Of a stretch of 64,000 nt of DNA, positions 46,582-57,605 are shown piece after piece. Made by a program: the position numbers and the translations under genes. The notes beneath the pieces were generated by a model, which was not told the origin of the DNA, ran no database searches, and worked only from the letters and a program-made list of their open reading frames with translations. This DNA comes from Stachybotrys elegans. Lineage: Eukaryota > Ascomycota > Sordariomycetes > Hypocreales > Stachybotryaceae. How positions within the stretch are numbered: position 1 is the first letter of the stretch; each line of letters opens with the position of its first letter. The stretch covers positions 3,458,093 through 3,522,092 of the forward strand of contig JAGPNK010000002.1 of the NCBI GenBank assembly GCA_020746835.1, read 5' to 3'.

Positions 46582-47823
46582 ATGGCGGATTTGCTAAGGG
46601 AGGTTCTGGGAGCGCAGGCCTCGACCGATGGCACGGCTTCCCAATACATCGCGCACCTGGCCGAGCTACCATTGGATTCGCTTCGATCATCGGAGCCACA
46701 GCAGCTGGCCCAGGCATCGCACTCGCTCCTCATTTCCCTTCAGGCTCTTTCCAAACGCTCGCATAAAGCTGTTGTTGACTCGGAAGTGTGCCATGCATCT
46801 TTGCGGGAGAATCTACCCCTCATCTCGCAAAGGGCTACGGAATTGAGCCAGGCTGTTCCCAGGCTCGACAGTCAAGCAGAGAGCTTCTCCACGGCTTTTA
46901 GCAAGGCCAGCGAGAACAAGCTGCTGGCTCGTCGAAAACAAGCTCTACGCCTTCTCCAAAACTCGGAGCGTCTTGTCGATGTCATGGAGCTCCCGCCTTT
47001 GCTGGCATCGGCTGTCATGACTAGCCCAGTCAGCTACTCCTCGACCCTGGATCTATACGCTCACATCCGCCGCCTCTCATCCCTATACCCCAGCTCTGCA
47101 CTGGTCTCATCTGTTCTCGGTGAAGCAGATACTGCCATCCGTCAAATGGCGGTAGACTTGATAATTTCCCTAAAGTCGCCGTCTCTGAAGCTTGCCGTGG
47201 CTCTTCGTACGGTTGGTTGGCTCAGACGTATAATACCAGACCTCGTCACAGATGTACCTACGGCGGATGCCATACCAGCCTTGTTCCTCGTCTGTCGTCT
47301 TTCCACCCTCATCGAAACCCTGAGCGCATTAGACCCTCTGAAGAAACTGGCCGACGAGGAACGAATGCGACAAAGCAAATCAGCCAGTTCCTGGTCCGGA
47401 GGCCAACAGACAGAGAGATACCTCAAGACTTTCATTGAGGTGTTTCGCGAGCACAGTTTTGCCATCGTATCAATCTTCAAAAGTCTAAACGCCAGTTTTT
47501 CCCCAGCCAACGGCGATGGCACCGACCCCATGCGGCCCTTGCCCGCAGCGTTGTCATCCTTGCCCCTTCACCTGGTGGAGCTGCTGCTGGAGACATTACG
47601 CCTCTATCTTCCCACCGTCAAAGACCAAGCCTCTCGTGAGAGTATCTTGACCCAGGTGTTGTACTGCGCTGGCAGTATGGGCCGACTTGGCGCGGACTTC
47701 GGAATGTTGCTCGCCAGCCTTGGCGAAAGCGAGTGGATTGACATTGTCAAGCGCCATCGGTTGCTGGCAGGGCGTCTTGAATCTGTCATTGGGGATTATC
47801 GCGGCCAACAAACCGTCAGCTAA
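46582..47823 (+). CDS. COG8: Conserved oligomeric Golgi complex subunit 8 (Dor1 family)
   Basis: Cog8 belongs to lobe B of the COG tether for retrograde vesicles at the Golgi. A single uninterrupted exon encodes 413 residues. The Dor1 pattern is visible: YIAHLAELPLDSLRSSEPQQ near the start, then the helical stretch around LRENLPLISQRATELSQAV and ALRLLQNSERLVDVMELPPL. LYAHIRRLSSLYPSSALVSS and LKLAVALRTVGWLRRIIPDL follow. The protein is shorter than animal Cog8 but in the range of fungal forms. The start chosen gives MADLLREVL, typical of the family; an in-frame ATG 35 codons upstream adds a non-conserved-looking leader. Confidence 0.9.
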   Translation: MADLLREVLGAQASTDGTASQYIAHLAELPLDSLRSSEPQQLAQASHSLLISLQALSKRSHKAVVDSEVCHASLRENLPLISQRATELSQAVPRLDSQAESFSTAFSKASENKLLARRKQALRLLQNSERLVDVMELPPLLASAVMTSPVSYSSTLDLYAHIRRLSSLYPSSALVSSVLGEADTAIRQMAVDLIISLKSPSLKLAVALRTVGWLRRIIPDLVTDVPTADAIPALFLVCRLSTLIETLSALDPLKKLADEERMRQSKSASSWSGGQQTERYLKTFIEVFREHSFAIVSIFKSLNASFSPANGDGTDPMRPLPAALSSLPLHLVELLLETLRLYLPTVKDQASRESILTQVLYCAGSMGRLGADFGMLLASLGESEWIDIVKRHRLLAGRLESVIGDYRGQQTVS

Positions 47824-48134
47824 AGTCCATCCCCTCTCCCTCTCTTTCCCTCGTGTGTTGGAGGAAGGCCTGGTTGCTACCAAGCTTACATAGGCTCACC
47901 CATTACGGACACATGACAGGGTGCAATCCTTTTAACGGGGTCTGTTCACGTCCAATGCGCTAAGACGAGCTACCTTAAACATTAGCTCCCTAGATCATCA
48001 CTTTTCAGGCCCGAAGTACGCCTCATAGATTTGCATAGGAAGCTTCGAATCTTGTTCAGACCTCCCCTCGCGATGCACTTTTAATTGCCTTTACCTCAAG
48101 CGCTTTAGTATGCAAGCCTAGGTTTCTGCTCACT
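47824..48134. other. Intergenic, COG8 to HEM25
   Basis: A short tandem-gene spacer. Nothing is recognised beyond the expected terminator and promoter. Confidence 0.5.
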
Positions 48135-49173
48135 ATGGGTGCTCAGGAAGCCTCAAAATCGGCAACTTCAGGTATGGAATCCCCGGAAGTTGAAGGAGCA
48201 TGTTGATAGGAAGTGTACTATCGGGTGTTTACCTGCGCATACCTAATCTTATTCCCTTCCAGGCCGTCATTTTGTCTCTGGTCTTGGGTCTGGAGTGGCG
48301 TCAGCAGTGCTCCTGCAGCCACTTGATCTTCTCAAGACACGAGTTCAACAGTCAAGCCGATCACGGCTGTCTACCTGCTTGCGAGAGCTGCGGCAGTCGC
48401 CGAATTTCCTGAAGAGTCTCTGGAGGGGCACCGTACCATCCGCCTTACGTACTGGCTTGGGGACGGCGCTTTACTTCAGCTCGCTCAACAGCATTCGTCA
48501 GTATGCACGTGCGTCCGAGCTCTTTGCTGGGAAGCCCCTGGCCACCCAGCAGGCTTCCTCCGCCTTGCCTACCTTGACCAACACGGGCAACATGGTTGCT
48601 GGCTCTGTGGCTAGAACGTTTGCAGGCTTCGTACTCATGCCCCTAACTGTTGTCAAGGTACGATTTGAGTCCAACATGTATTCATACACATCTCTATGGT
48701 CTGCTATACGCAGCATTCAGCGCGACCATGGGTTGCGCGGGTTCTTTGCAGGGTTCGGAGCCACTGCCCTTCGAGACGCCCCTTATGCCGGCATGTATGT
48801 CCTCTTCTACGAAATGCTCAAAGGCCGCATTTCGACGTTGGCCACGGCCCTCCCATCGACCAAGTCTGAGCCCGCGGCTATGACGGCTTCCGTTGCAAGT
48901 AGCATCAACTTCACATCTGCCGTTCTGGCGGGAGCGGCTTGCTCGGCCATATCAAATCCTTTTGATGCAGTCAAGACGCGAATCCAGCTACAGCCACGGA
49001 AATACCGCAACATCTTGCAAGCAGGCGTCTTGATGGTTAAACAGGACGGAGTCCGGTCACTCTGGGATGGTCTCGCCCTGCGCATGAGTCGTAAAGCACT
49101 GAGCTCGGCTCTAGCATGGACTCTTTATGAGGAGCTCATTCGAAGGTATGAATCGGCAGCAGCAGGAAGTTAA
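48135..49173 (+). CDS. HEM25: Mitochondrial glycine carrier for haem synthesis (SLC25A38/Hem25)
   Basis: This inner-membrane carrier brings glycine into mitochondria for the first step of haem synthesis. A 37-nt first exon (48135-48171) and exon 2 (48263-49173) give 315 residues. Three mitochondrial-carrier repeats carry the signatures [25 protein letters not shown] and [13 protein letters not shown]. The second, with TVVKVRFES rather than the usual D-x-x-K/R pattern, is characteristic of the SLC25A38 branch. Other family blocks are [35 protein letters not shown] and [20 protein letters not shown]. The 91-nt intron separates the short soluble N-terminus from TM1; an ATG-less reading without exon 1 would lose the first helix start. 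Confidence 0.92.
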
Positions 49174-49379
49174 CGGCGACAAAAAATGGTATTGGCTATC
49201 AAAACAGAAAGCATACAGGACAGGCGTTTGCTAGAACTCTCCACTTAATTGAAAACAAAATGATACCCATAGATTCCTTCTACCTCATGACATCCGGTTC
49301 GTTCATCATTAGTCGTGTCATTCGCCGTATGCTCCTTGAGAGAGCGCAGGCATCCGTGACATAATGAGACTGCCTGCCA

Positions 49380-50686
49380 TCAAGATGGGCGACCGCCAGC
49401 AAGATACATGAGGAGGCTGGGTGACTTGCTCCTGTGGCGGGGGCTCTTCTTGCGAACCCATTCAAAGTCGCTGCTATGGCTATGGCGATGGTGATGGTGC
49501 TTCTCCTCGATCATGAGCAGCTTTGTGCGCTTCTCTCGAATAATCTTGGTGTGCTTCCATAGCTGGTCTTGTTCATATTCTGGGACCCAGCGCTTGATGA
49601 TGAGGTAGTCGGGATCCTGTAGAATAGTACGTTAGCTTGAACTGTTGGGTACTCGACGGAAGCGGAAGAAGCACGCGCATACCTGATCAAGATCATAGTC
49701 AACGCCATACACTCTGAGTGTCTCCTCTGACAGATGTCTCCGGGCCATCCGAGTATATGTCGGGCGGTCAGCAGGGGCGCTGTGAGCAACCACGGCAGTC
49801 TCGGGAATCTTCTGCTTATTCATGATGGCAGCGATGGCTTTCTCATCCAAGCCAGAGTTGATGAGGTCCTCCTGCACGCGACGTTTGTATTCCTTCTCCG
49901 TCTCTTCCGCCCTCTTCCGTTCCTCGGCTTGACGCTTCAGCTCGGCTTGCTTGTAGCGCTCAATAGCTTCCTTCTCCACCTTCTCAAGGCGTGCCAGCTC
50001 CTCGGCTTCTTCCTGTTCCTTCTTGAGACGCTTCAACTCCAGCTCCTCCATGATGCGCTTTTCCTCTTCAGCTTGCGCCTCTCGTCTCTTGAGTTCATCG
50101 AGTTCACGCTTGGCGTTCTTCAGTTGCGTCTCATCCTCGTGCTCCTTGATCAAGCGTCTCTCGCTCTGCTCGCGCTCCATCATCATTTTTCTCTCACGTT
50201 CGTCACGAGCAACTTTTAGGCGCATTCGCTCGAGTTCGCGGCGAGCCAGCTCGGCTTCCCATTCCACGCGAGACATGTGCGATGAAGAGCCAGATCGCGA
50301 GCGCGAGCGCGAGCGGGTTCTGGAGCGGGATCGAGAGCGCCGGCGTCGGGCTACCTGACGTTGACGGCGGTTACCGCGGTCATCATCGTCATCAGAGGAA
50401 GAGTAGTCGTTATAGAAACGATTGTTGATAATGACAGGCTGAGCAGGCGCCGCTGGGGGGGTGGCGGCGGTTGAGGAGAGCTCGCACGACGGTCGCGAGA
50501 GCGAGAACGCTGTCGAGCGACGATAGTAGTGCGAGTCTCGGGAACGTATAAGCTGGGGCCGCCGGCATCGTAGTAGCTGTGCGGCCGTTGCGCAGGTCTC
50601 TCAACGTAACGCACGGCTTGAGGCGGCGAGACGCGACGCCTGTAGCGAATGTCCAGCTCGTCGTCGTCGTCGTAGTAGCTGCTCAT
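49380..50686 (-). CDS. RS-rich, acidic-basic coiled-coil protein (frame broken at a C7 run)
   Basis: The function is unknown. Exon 1 spans 50686-49683 and exon 2 49616-49380, for 413 residues once one frame break is bridged. The N-terminus is acidic and Tyr-rich (MSSYYDDDDELDIRYRRR), then Pro-rich. A basic-Ser stretch (RRRRSRSRSRTRSRSRSRS) resembles RS domains. A highly charged coiled coil of about 150 residues follows (VEWEAELARRELERMRLK onward). The conserved-looking C-terminus has LSEETLRVYGVDYDLD, DPDYLIIKRWVPEYEQDQLW and a His-rich patch. Read as given, the Pro-rich segment runs into the wrong frame and stops at 50351. Adding one C (coding strand) to the run at 50455-50461 gives PPPP-AAPAQPVIINNRFYND and leads straight into the RS stretch. 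I infer a nuclear or RNA-linked role from the RS region only. Confidence 0.8.
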
Positions 50687-52902
50687 CTTGAAAGAGAGAG
50701 CGCGCGATAAGCGTATGAAAAGAGAGGGTTGCCTCAAGGCTGGCGATGGATAACAATAGCGTGTTAACAGTGAAAGGCTTTGGGTAGCAGTACTCTTTCA
50801 GGGTTAGATGGTGCTGCACAGAGCGACAGAAGGCTATGGGCGACAGCTTCGCAGCAATGCTCAAAGGAAAGTCTGATGACAAAATGGTGGAAGACGAGAA
50901 GAGAGGGGGAGGGTGGCGGGCAAACACTTCCCTTAATAAGATAGTAATACTCTTGAGCCGCATAGGAAATAGGTGGATGATCAAGCCCACTCCTAAGGTT
51001 AGACGCCCGATACCCTGGGCCAGCTGCACACCTTAGAAATCCACGCAAACCTATACTTGGTATACGGACCACCTCAAAGTGGAATGGCTGGGCACAAATA
51101 TTACAACAACTACGACCTATTTGAGGGGTCTACCCCGTGATGTGATAGGGCTGGCAGGGGTCACGGTTGCAGAGGAGGGGCAATCACTGTCGAGCCCGGG
51201 CTGGGGGCCTAGGCCAAAAGGTCGCGAGGGGCTGAAATCCAGCGACCAGGCGGTCAGCGGAGACGAGTGGTAGGATGGCGCCGGCCTGGCGCCAAGGAGG
51301 GAGGGGAGACCCGGCGTTTGCAAGTCACAGGATGGACAGAGAAGAGAGAGTGGGGAAGGGCGAGGAGGAGAAGCGTTGCCAACAGATGGTTGAATTTAGG
51401 AATGAGGCTGGGAAGGTTGGGCTCTTCATCAGGCCACCCTCTCTGGTCAGACTGATGACAAGAGAGAGGCTGTCGTCATTATGCATGTCCTGCGCAAATA
51501 CAATGTCGTCGTGATATGAACAATCAATATAGAGGGGGGTAAGCAACATACAGAAGGGACACATCCGTTATGCAAGGGTCCGAATATAGAAGCTCGAGTC
51601 GGCAGAAGGCCATGGATGTCAGTCCATCTCCGAGCCCTCAGTTATCGAAAGTGGGCAGTAGTACACCCTATCCTACTGAGTCATTCAGCTTAGTGCATGC
51701 TGTCACTAAGAACTACGTATGATGGCTGGTAGCGCTCAGTTCTAAAAATTGAGTGCTGATAGGATGTCATTTTACAAGCGTTCGTGTTGGCTGGCATCCC
51801 GAATCCCGGCGCGGTGCTTTTCTGCGTGCATTTGAAACCCTGCAGGTGCTGAGGTATCCACAGCTGATTACGCAACCCCAGCGCCAGAACTCTCTGCCCA
51901 ACGCCTATCTACCATTTCATGCCCATATACTCCATGTGTCCTTTCGGCTTGGCACCATTGGATGTGTCCCGTAGACGCTGGGCATGGCAAATAATTGCCG
52001 TCCGTTGGTGACACAACACCTCTAGTTCACAGCGGCATGACAGTCTTGATGATGGACCAATAGACTCCGCCTTAACCCAGATCTATCCATCCTCCTTGGC
52101 CTTTGTGGTCATTCCGGACCAGCGTAAAGAGATGACGATCTCCTCAATCTCGAGCCCGCCTGATGAAGAGCTGAGCAGCACGCAGCGGTTCACGCGTACA
52201 GAGAGGGTGATGAATCCTCTTGTTGGGCTAGGATCGCATCTCTGTACGCGCTGTAACCCATGGTATGTTTCATATTTTCGGACGAGTGCTTGAACGAGAA
52301 TTGCGTGGCATAAGCACGCTGCCAACTGCATGTACATGAAACACGAATCATCCAATCTGCACATTCCCCAAACCCCATAATTCGTACAAGACCGCGCGGC
52401 TCATCAGAGGGAGGGCGGCTCGGGAGCCAACCTACGTTCATTCCATTCAGTCGGTAGCGCCAGGCCTCAAGGACGGGCCTTTGGGGGCGACCTGCAGGCA
52501 GGCCACTAAACCCCTGAGCAGTAGCGCCGGCTGTTCGAGTTGTCGCCCAGAGACGCGGCACGGGATTTTAGATGGGTTGATCTGGGCTGGTCATGGAATG
52601 ATTGGCACATCGCCTTGACAAACATCGCCGAACCCTTGAATGATGGTCATGGCTCTTGCCAACTTCTTACAGTGGTTGGGCACTTCTGGTACTAACATGG
52701 AGATGGTCATGCACACTTCCTTGTATTGTTGCTGTCAAATGAACCCACAGCCTCACGGGCGGGGAAGCCAAGCCCCCGAGGGGTCGGATAGATCAACAAA
52801 ACGGACATCGACCCAGGGAGGACAAGGAGCCTGGCCAGGTGTGAATCAACCAGATCTAGACACAAACAAGTGAGAGCTTCCAAACGCTATGTGCGTTTGC
52901 TC
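50687..52902. other. Intergenic, 2.2 kb without recognised gene
   Basis: It lies between the 5' end of the RS/coiled-coil gene and the 3' end of PFD1. Open frames are short (under about 140 codons), overlap on both strands and show no family features. An A/G-rich stretch with GGGGAG-type words lies at about 51260-51370. I see no gene, RNA or repeat I can support. Confidence 0.5.
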
Positions 52903-53421
52903 TTATCCGCCTCGTAGCATCTGCTCAATGTGCTCACGGCTATTCTTGTGCGTTGTTTCAAGATATAATAACCGTTGACCGAGCTTGTCCACCTCGCCTT
53001 CCAAGTCTTGCGTTTGCTTCTCAAGCTTGTGTCTCAGCGCAGTCACTGGCATGGACACAAACCTGGTTGTTCCCGTTGTAATTAGCATAGGCACGGTGGG
53101 TTGAAGCGCATGGCGAGGAAGATGGGCCAAGGCGAACTTACATTTTCCCGACTCCTTCGTAGACCACTGAGTCCTGTGGGAGGGTTGACATCTCATTCAC
53201 TGTGAGTCGTACCAGCCGCTGCTCTCGCTGCTTGGATGTGATCTGGGATCGCGCCAGCCCAATCTGCTGCTGAGCAACGACCGCTTGGGTCTCGATCTCG
53301 CGTACCAGCTGCAGAAGAGTCAGTGCGTGGTAAAATCTATGGGCAGAGCGAACTAAGGGGGCGGTTGAAGGGCGGGTGAGGGGAAACTAGCCTTCTGCAG
53401 TGCCTCGCTTGGAATGGCCAT
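52903..53421 (-). CDS. PFD1: Prefoldin subunit 1
   Basis: This is a beta-type subunit of the hexameric prefoldin chaperone that hands nascent actin and tubulin to CCT. Exons 53421-53392, 53308-53142 and 53062-52903 give 118 residues, the usual size. The first exon encodes MAIPSEALQK. Exon 2 has LVREIETQAVVAQQQIGLAR, then a loop, then VNEMSTLPQDSVVYEGVGKM. Exon 3 has FVSMPVTALRHKLEKQTQDL and ends LYLETTHKNSREHIEQMLRG. Two long coiled-coil helices flank the beta hairpins. Intron 1 must start with GC (GCTAGT) right after AAG: no GT donor nearby keeps frame, while the GC-AG reading exactly reproduces the family's ALQKL(V/L)xEIE. The extremely AT-rich island starts about 36 bp upstream of the ATG, so the core promoter lies in or at RIP-altered DNA. 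Confidence 0.9.
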
Positions 53422-54010
53422 GGTGTCGATGATAGCTTTGTGATAGATTGAGGGGATGTATTAAATAGAACATAGATATAGTAAAGGCAGGAGTATAATT
53501 CTAATATAAGTTTAAAAGAGTAGAAAATGAATACTATACTATATAGAGAAATATAAAATAAAATAATAGAATAAATTATTATAGTCTAGTATAGGGTTAA
53601 ACCTATAGAAAAGATTTATAATAAGTAAATTTATATTAAATAGTTAAGTTAAAAAACCCTAGTTACTAACTTAAATAATATATTAATTTTACTAATATAT
53701 ATATAATAATAATAATAGTAATTCTTTATTAATAATTTAGAAAAACTATACTATTAATTAGATTTTTTAATAGCTATTATATTAGCTTATAATAGTATTT
53801 ATAACTATTTATAGTTTAATTACTTAATTATAATAAGAAAAAGAGTATATTATTCTATATTAACTAACTAATAGACCCCTTTAACTAATAGATTATCCCT
53901 ATTATAATCTTATTATTAAGAATAGTAATTAAATAAAATTCTATAATAAAATTTCAAGCTATTAAGTTTTAGTAAAGGGGCATTTAACCTAGACTATTTA
54001 AAATAGTATA

Positions 54011-54265
54011 ATAAGGAAAAGAGTATATAATATAGAGTATAAATAATAAAAAGTAAATAAATAGTAAAGATAGTATTTAGTACCTTAGTAACTAATATAG
54101 TTATAAATAGTAAAGAGAAATAATAATAAAGCTATTATTAAATTACTCTTATATATAAAATAGCTAACTAGTTAAATAGCTAAGCTATAGATAGCTATAA
54201 TATTATAAGCTATACTAAGCTTATATATAAATATATAATATAATAGAATATTAAAATATATATAT
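54011..54265 (+). repeat. Family A repeat, copy A1
   Basis: This is a copy of the ~250-bp unit that begins AATAAGGAAAAGAGTATATA and ends after a stretch like AAGCTTATATATAAATATAT. It lies in tandem with the next copy. Confidence 0.8.
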
Positions 54266-54515
54266 AATAAGGAAAAGAGTATATAATATAGAGTATAAAT
54301 AGTAAAAAGTAAATAAATAGTAGAGATAGTATTTAGTGCTTTAGTAATTAATATAGTTATAAATAGTAAAGAAAAATAAAAATAAGGCTATTATTAGACT
54401 ATTTATATAGAGTAGCTAACTGGCTAAGTAACTAAGCTATAGGTAGCTATAACTTTATTATAAGCTATATTAAGCTTAACTATATATAGGCATATAATAT
54501 AACGGGATATTAAAA
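54266..54515 (+). repeat. Family A repeat, copy A2
   Basis: A second tandem copy of family A, abutting the start of X1. Confidence 0.8.
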
Positions 54516-55492
54516 GAGGGTTAGGGCAGGATTAAATAAAGTTATACTATAGAAGCCTTATTATAACTATAACTGTAATTTATACTTAGATAGAGAGCGC
54601 TATAATGTTAATAGAAAGCTTTAAACTAGAAAAGCCTATAACTATAACTATATAAGGTTGCTATTACTTTAGGCTACTAATAAAGAAAAGCTTAATCTGT
54701 TTTATTTATAGCTATATAAAGCCCTTAAGCCCCTAGCTTAAGAAAGATAAATTTATTATTTATATCTTACTATTTACTTATACTAGTTAAAATATAAGTA
54801 AATAATACCTATATTTATAATAATATAATAAAGGGATTAAATTCCCTTATTAAAGCTATTTTAATAGCTATAATAACCTTAGCTACTACTATTACTAATA
54901 TTAATAAAGTTATTTATAAGGTAAATTACTCTAAGAGATTTAATAATAGTATTACTAATAGTTTAGAATATAATAGAATAATTTCTACTACTCTTCTTTC
55001 TCTAGAGCCCTAGAGCTATATAAGAAATAGTAGGGTAAAAAGAGTAAGAAGGCTTAACTTATTAATAATAGGCCTTTTAGTAGCTAAATTAAGCTAATAA
55101 AAGAGGGATAGATAGAGATATATAGCTTACTTTAGGAGCTAGAGATAGTTAGAGTTATTAGCTTGGTTTTTTAGTATAGATTTTCAGTTGGTTTTTTTAT
55201 TAAGTTATTAAATTAATTACTTTTGCTACTAAATTATATATTTAATGCCTCTATAATATGATATTATAGAGAGTGAGAAGAGCTAGTAAGTAATATATTA
55301 AAAGCTATAGTTATATATAGAAGGCTATAAAGAAGTATATAATATAAAGGAGCTATAGGGGAAGCTAGGTATATATAATATAGGGAATTTGTTTAGTTAG
55401 TAATAGTATATAGAAACGGGTCTAGGGTAAGCTAGAAAAGATAGTAAAAAAAACAGTATAAGCCTTTTAAACCTTATACTTAGAAGGGAAGA
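54516..55492 (+). repeat. Family X repeat, copy X1 (about 1 kb)
   Basis: It starts GAGGGTTAGGGCAGGATT, carries the inner landmark AAGCCCTTAAGCCCCTAGCT, and ends near AAACCTTATACTTAG. It is collinear with X3 and, inverted, with X2. It is RIP-mutated throughout. Confidence 0.75.
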
Positions 55493-55504
55493 TATATATA
55501 TATA

Positions 55505-55995
55505 AAGGGTTAGAGTAAGGTTAAATTAAATAGAAGGCTTTAATAGTACTTAGCTAGGAAGCTTTAGTTAATTTATTAAATAAATACTAATTAACTAAAT
55601 AAGATTACTAATACTATAGAAGCCTTATTATAATCTATACCTAGATAGAGAGTACTACTAGCTATAACTATAAGGTTATAATGCTAATAGAAAGCTTTAA
55701 CTAACTATAACTATAAGGTTATACTAGAAAAGCCTATAATATTACTTTAGGCTATTAATAGAGCTATTAAAAAGCTTATTCTATAGTCTATAACTATATA
55801 AAGCCCTTAAGCCCCTAGCTTAAAAGAGAAGAATTCCTTATTTATATTATTTAAACTTAGTCTATTAATATAGAATTAAATAATAATAATAGTAATAATA
55901 TAGCTACTCTAATAGCTATAGTAGCCCTAGTTACTATTTCTATTTATATCTTTAATAATATTATTATTAAAGTAAGTATAATAGACTAGCTCTAG
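55505..55995 (+). repeat. Family X, partial copy (5' part only)
   Basis: It begins AAGGGTTAGAGTAAGG and contains AAGCCCTTAAGCCCCTAGCT, but is cut off before the 3' half of X. It is followed by A3. Confidence 0.65.
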
Positions 55996-56005
55996 TTATA
56001 AACTA

Positions 56006-56262
56006 TAATAAGGAAAAGAGTATATAGTATAGAGTATAAATAGTAAAGAGTAAATAAATAGTAGAAATAGTATTTAGTACCCTAGTAACTAATATAGTTA
56101 TAAATAGTAAAGAAAAATAATAATAAGGCTATTATTAAGCTACCCTTATATATAAAGTAGCTAACTAACTAAGTGGCTAAGTGGCTAAGCTATAGGTAGC
56201 TATAATATTATAAGCTATATATATATAGGTATATAATATAATAGGATATTAAGATATATATA
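56006..56262 (+). repeat. Family A repeat, copy A3
   Basis: The same landmarks as A1 (AATAAGGAAAAGAGTATATA; CTAAGCTATAGGTAGCTATA). It abuts X2. Confidence 0.78.
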
Positions 56263-56272
56263 TATATATAGA

Positions 56273-57345
56273 GCCCTCCTAAGCATAAGGTTTAAAAGGC
56301 TTACACTAGTTTTTTTTACTGTTTTTTCTAGCTTACCCTGGACTCATTTCTATATACTATTGCTAACTAAACAGGTTCTCTATATTATATACTTCTTCTA
56401 TAGCTCCTTTACATTATATATTAGCCTTCTTATATAACTATAGCTTCTTTATAGCCTTCTGTATATAACTATGGCTTTTAATATATTATATACTTCTGTA
56501 TATAACTATAGCTTCTAATATATTATTTCTCTCTATAATGTTATATTATAGGGACATTAGGTATATAATTTAGCAGTAAGAGCAATCAATTTAAAAACCA
56601 ACCTAAAAACCCAACTAAAAACCCTAACTAAAAAACCAAGCTAAGGCTCTATAGCTAGTATTTACTATTACCCTTAATATATTCTAACTCTATCTCTAGC
56701 TTTCTCTCTAGCTTTTTATCCCTTTCTTTATTCCTTTTTCTAGGCTTTAGATATAATTTCTCTTTAAAATTACTATATATTAGGAATATATAAAAGTCAT
56801 TTTATTTCTACACTATTAATAATACTACTATTAAATGGCTTAGAGAAGACTACTTAAAAGGACTTACCTTAATAATAACATTGTTAGAAATATAGATAGA
56901 AATAGTAACTAGGGCTGCTATAGCTGTTTATATAGCTTTAGCAGGGGGATTTAATCCCTCTAATATAGCTATATTTATATTACTATTTGATTCTATAATA
57001 ATAAATATAAAAATAAGTGGGTTTAAGCAATATAGATAAGGAATTCTTCTCTTTTAAGCTAGAGGCTTAAGGGCTTTATATAGCTATAGACTAAAAGCAG
57101 AATAAGCTTTTCTCTATTAGTAGCCTAGAGTAATGGTAACCTTATATAGTTATAGTTATAGGCTTTTCTAGCTTAGTTAAAGCTTTCCATTAGCATTATA
57201 GCGCTCTCTATCTAGGCATAAGTTATAGTTATAGTTATAGCAAGGCTTCTATAGTATTAGTAACCTTATTTAGTCAGTTAGTATTTATTTAATAAGTTAA
57301 CTAAAGCTTTCTAGCCAGGCACTAACCCTGCCCTAACCCTCTATA
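56273..57345 (-). repeat. Family X repeat, copy X2 (inverted)
   Basis: On + it starts CCTCCTAAGCATAAGG and ends CCTGCCCTAACCCTC, the reverse of X1 and X3. Its first ~150 bases align with the nearly intact copy at 63673, differing almost only by transitions. Confidence 0.8.
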
Positions 57346-57349
57346 TATA

Positions 57350-57600
57350 TATATCTTAACATTCTATTACATTATATACCTATATATAAGCTTAGTATGG
57401 CTTGTAATAAAGTTATAGCTATAGCTTGGCTATTTAGCTAGTTAGCTACTCTATATAAATAGCCTAATAATAGCCTTATTATTATTTCTCTTTACTATTT
57501 ATAACTATATTAGTTACTAGGGTACTAAATACTATCTCTACTGTTTATTTACTCTCTACTACTTATACTCTATACTATATACTCTTTTCCTTATTATATA
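57350..57600 (-). repeat. Family A repeat, copy A4 (inverted)
   Basis: It ends on + with CTATATACTCTTTTCCTTAT, the reverse complement of the A1 start. It sits between X2 and X3. Confidence 0.78.
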
Positions 57601-57605
57601 TATAG

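Noticed and set aside
57330..57345. CCCTAACCCT / GGGTTAGGG words, telomere-like
   Set aside because: Each copy of family X carries a single such word at its end; there is no tandem telomere array.
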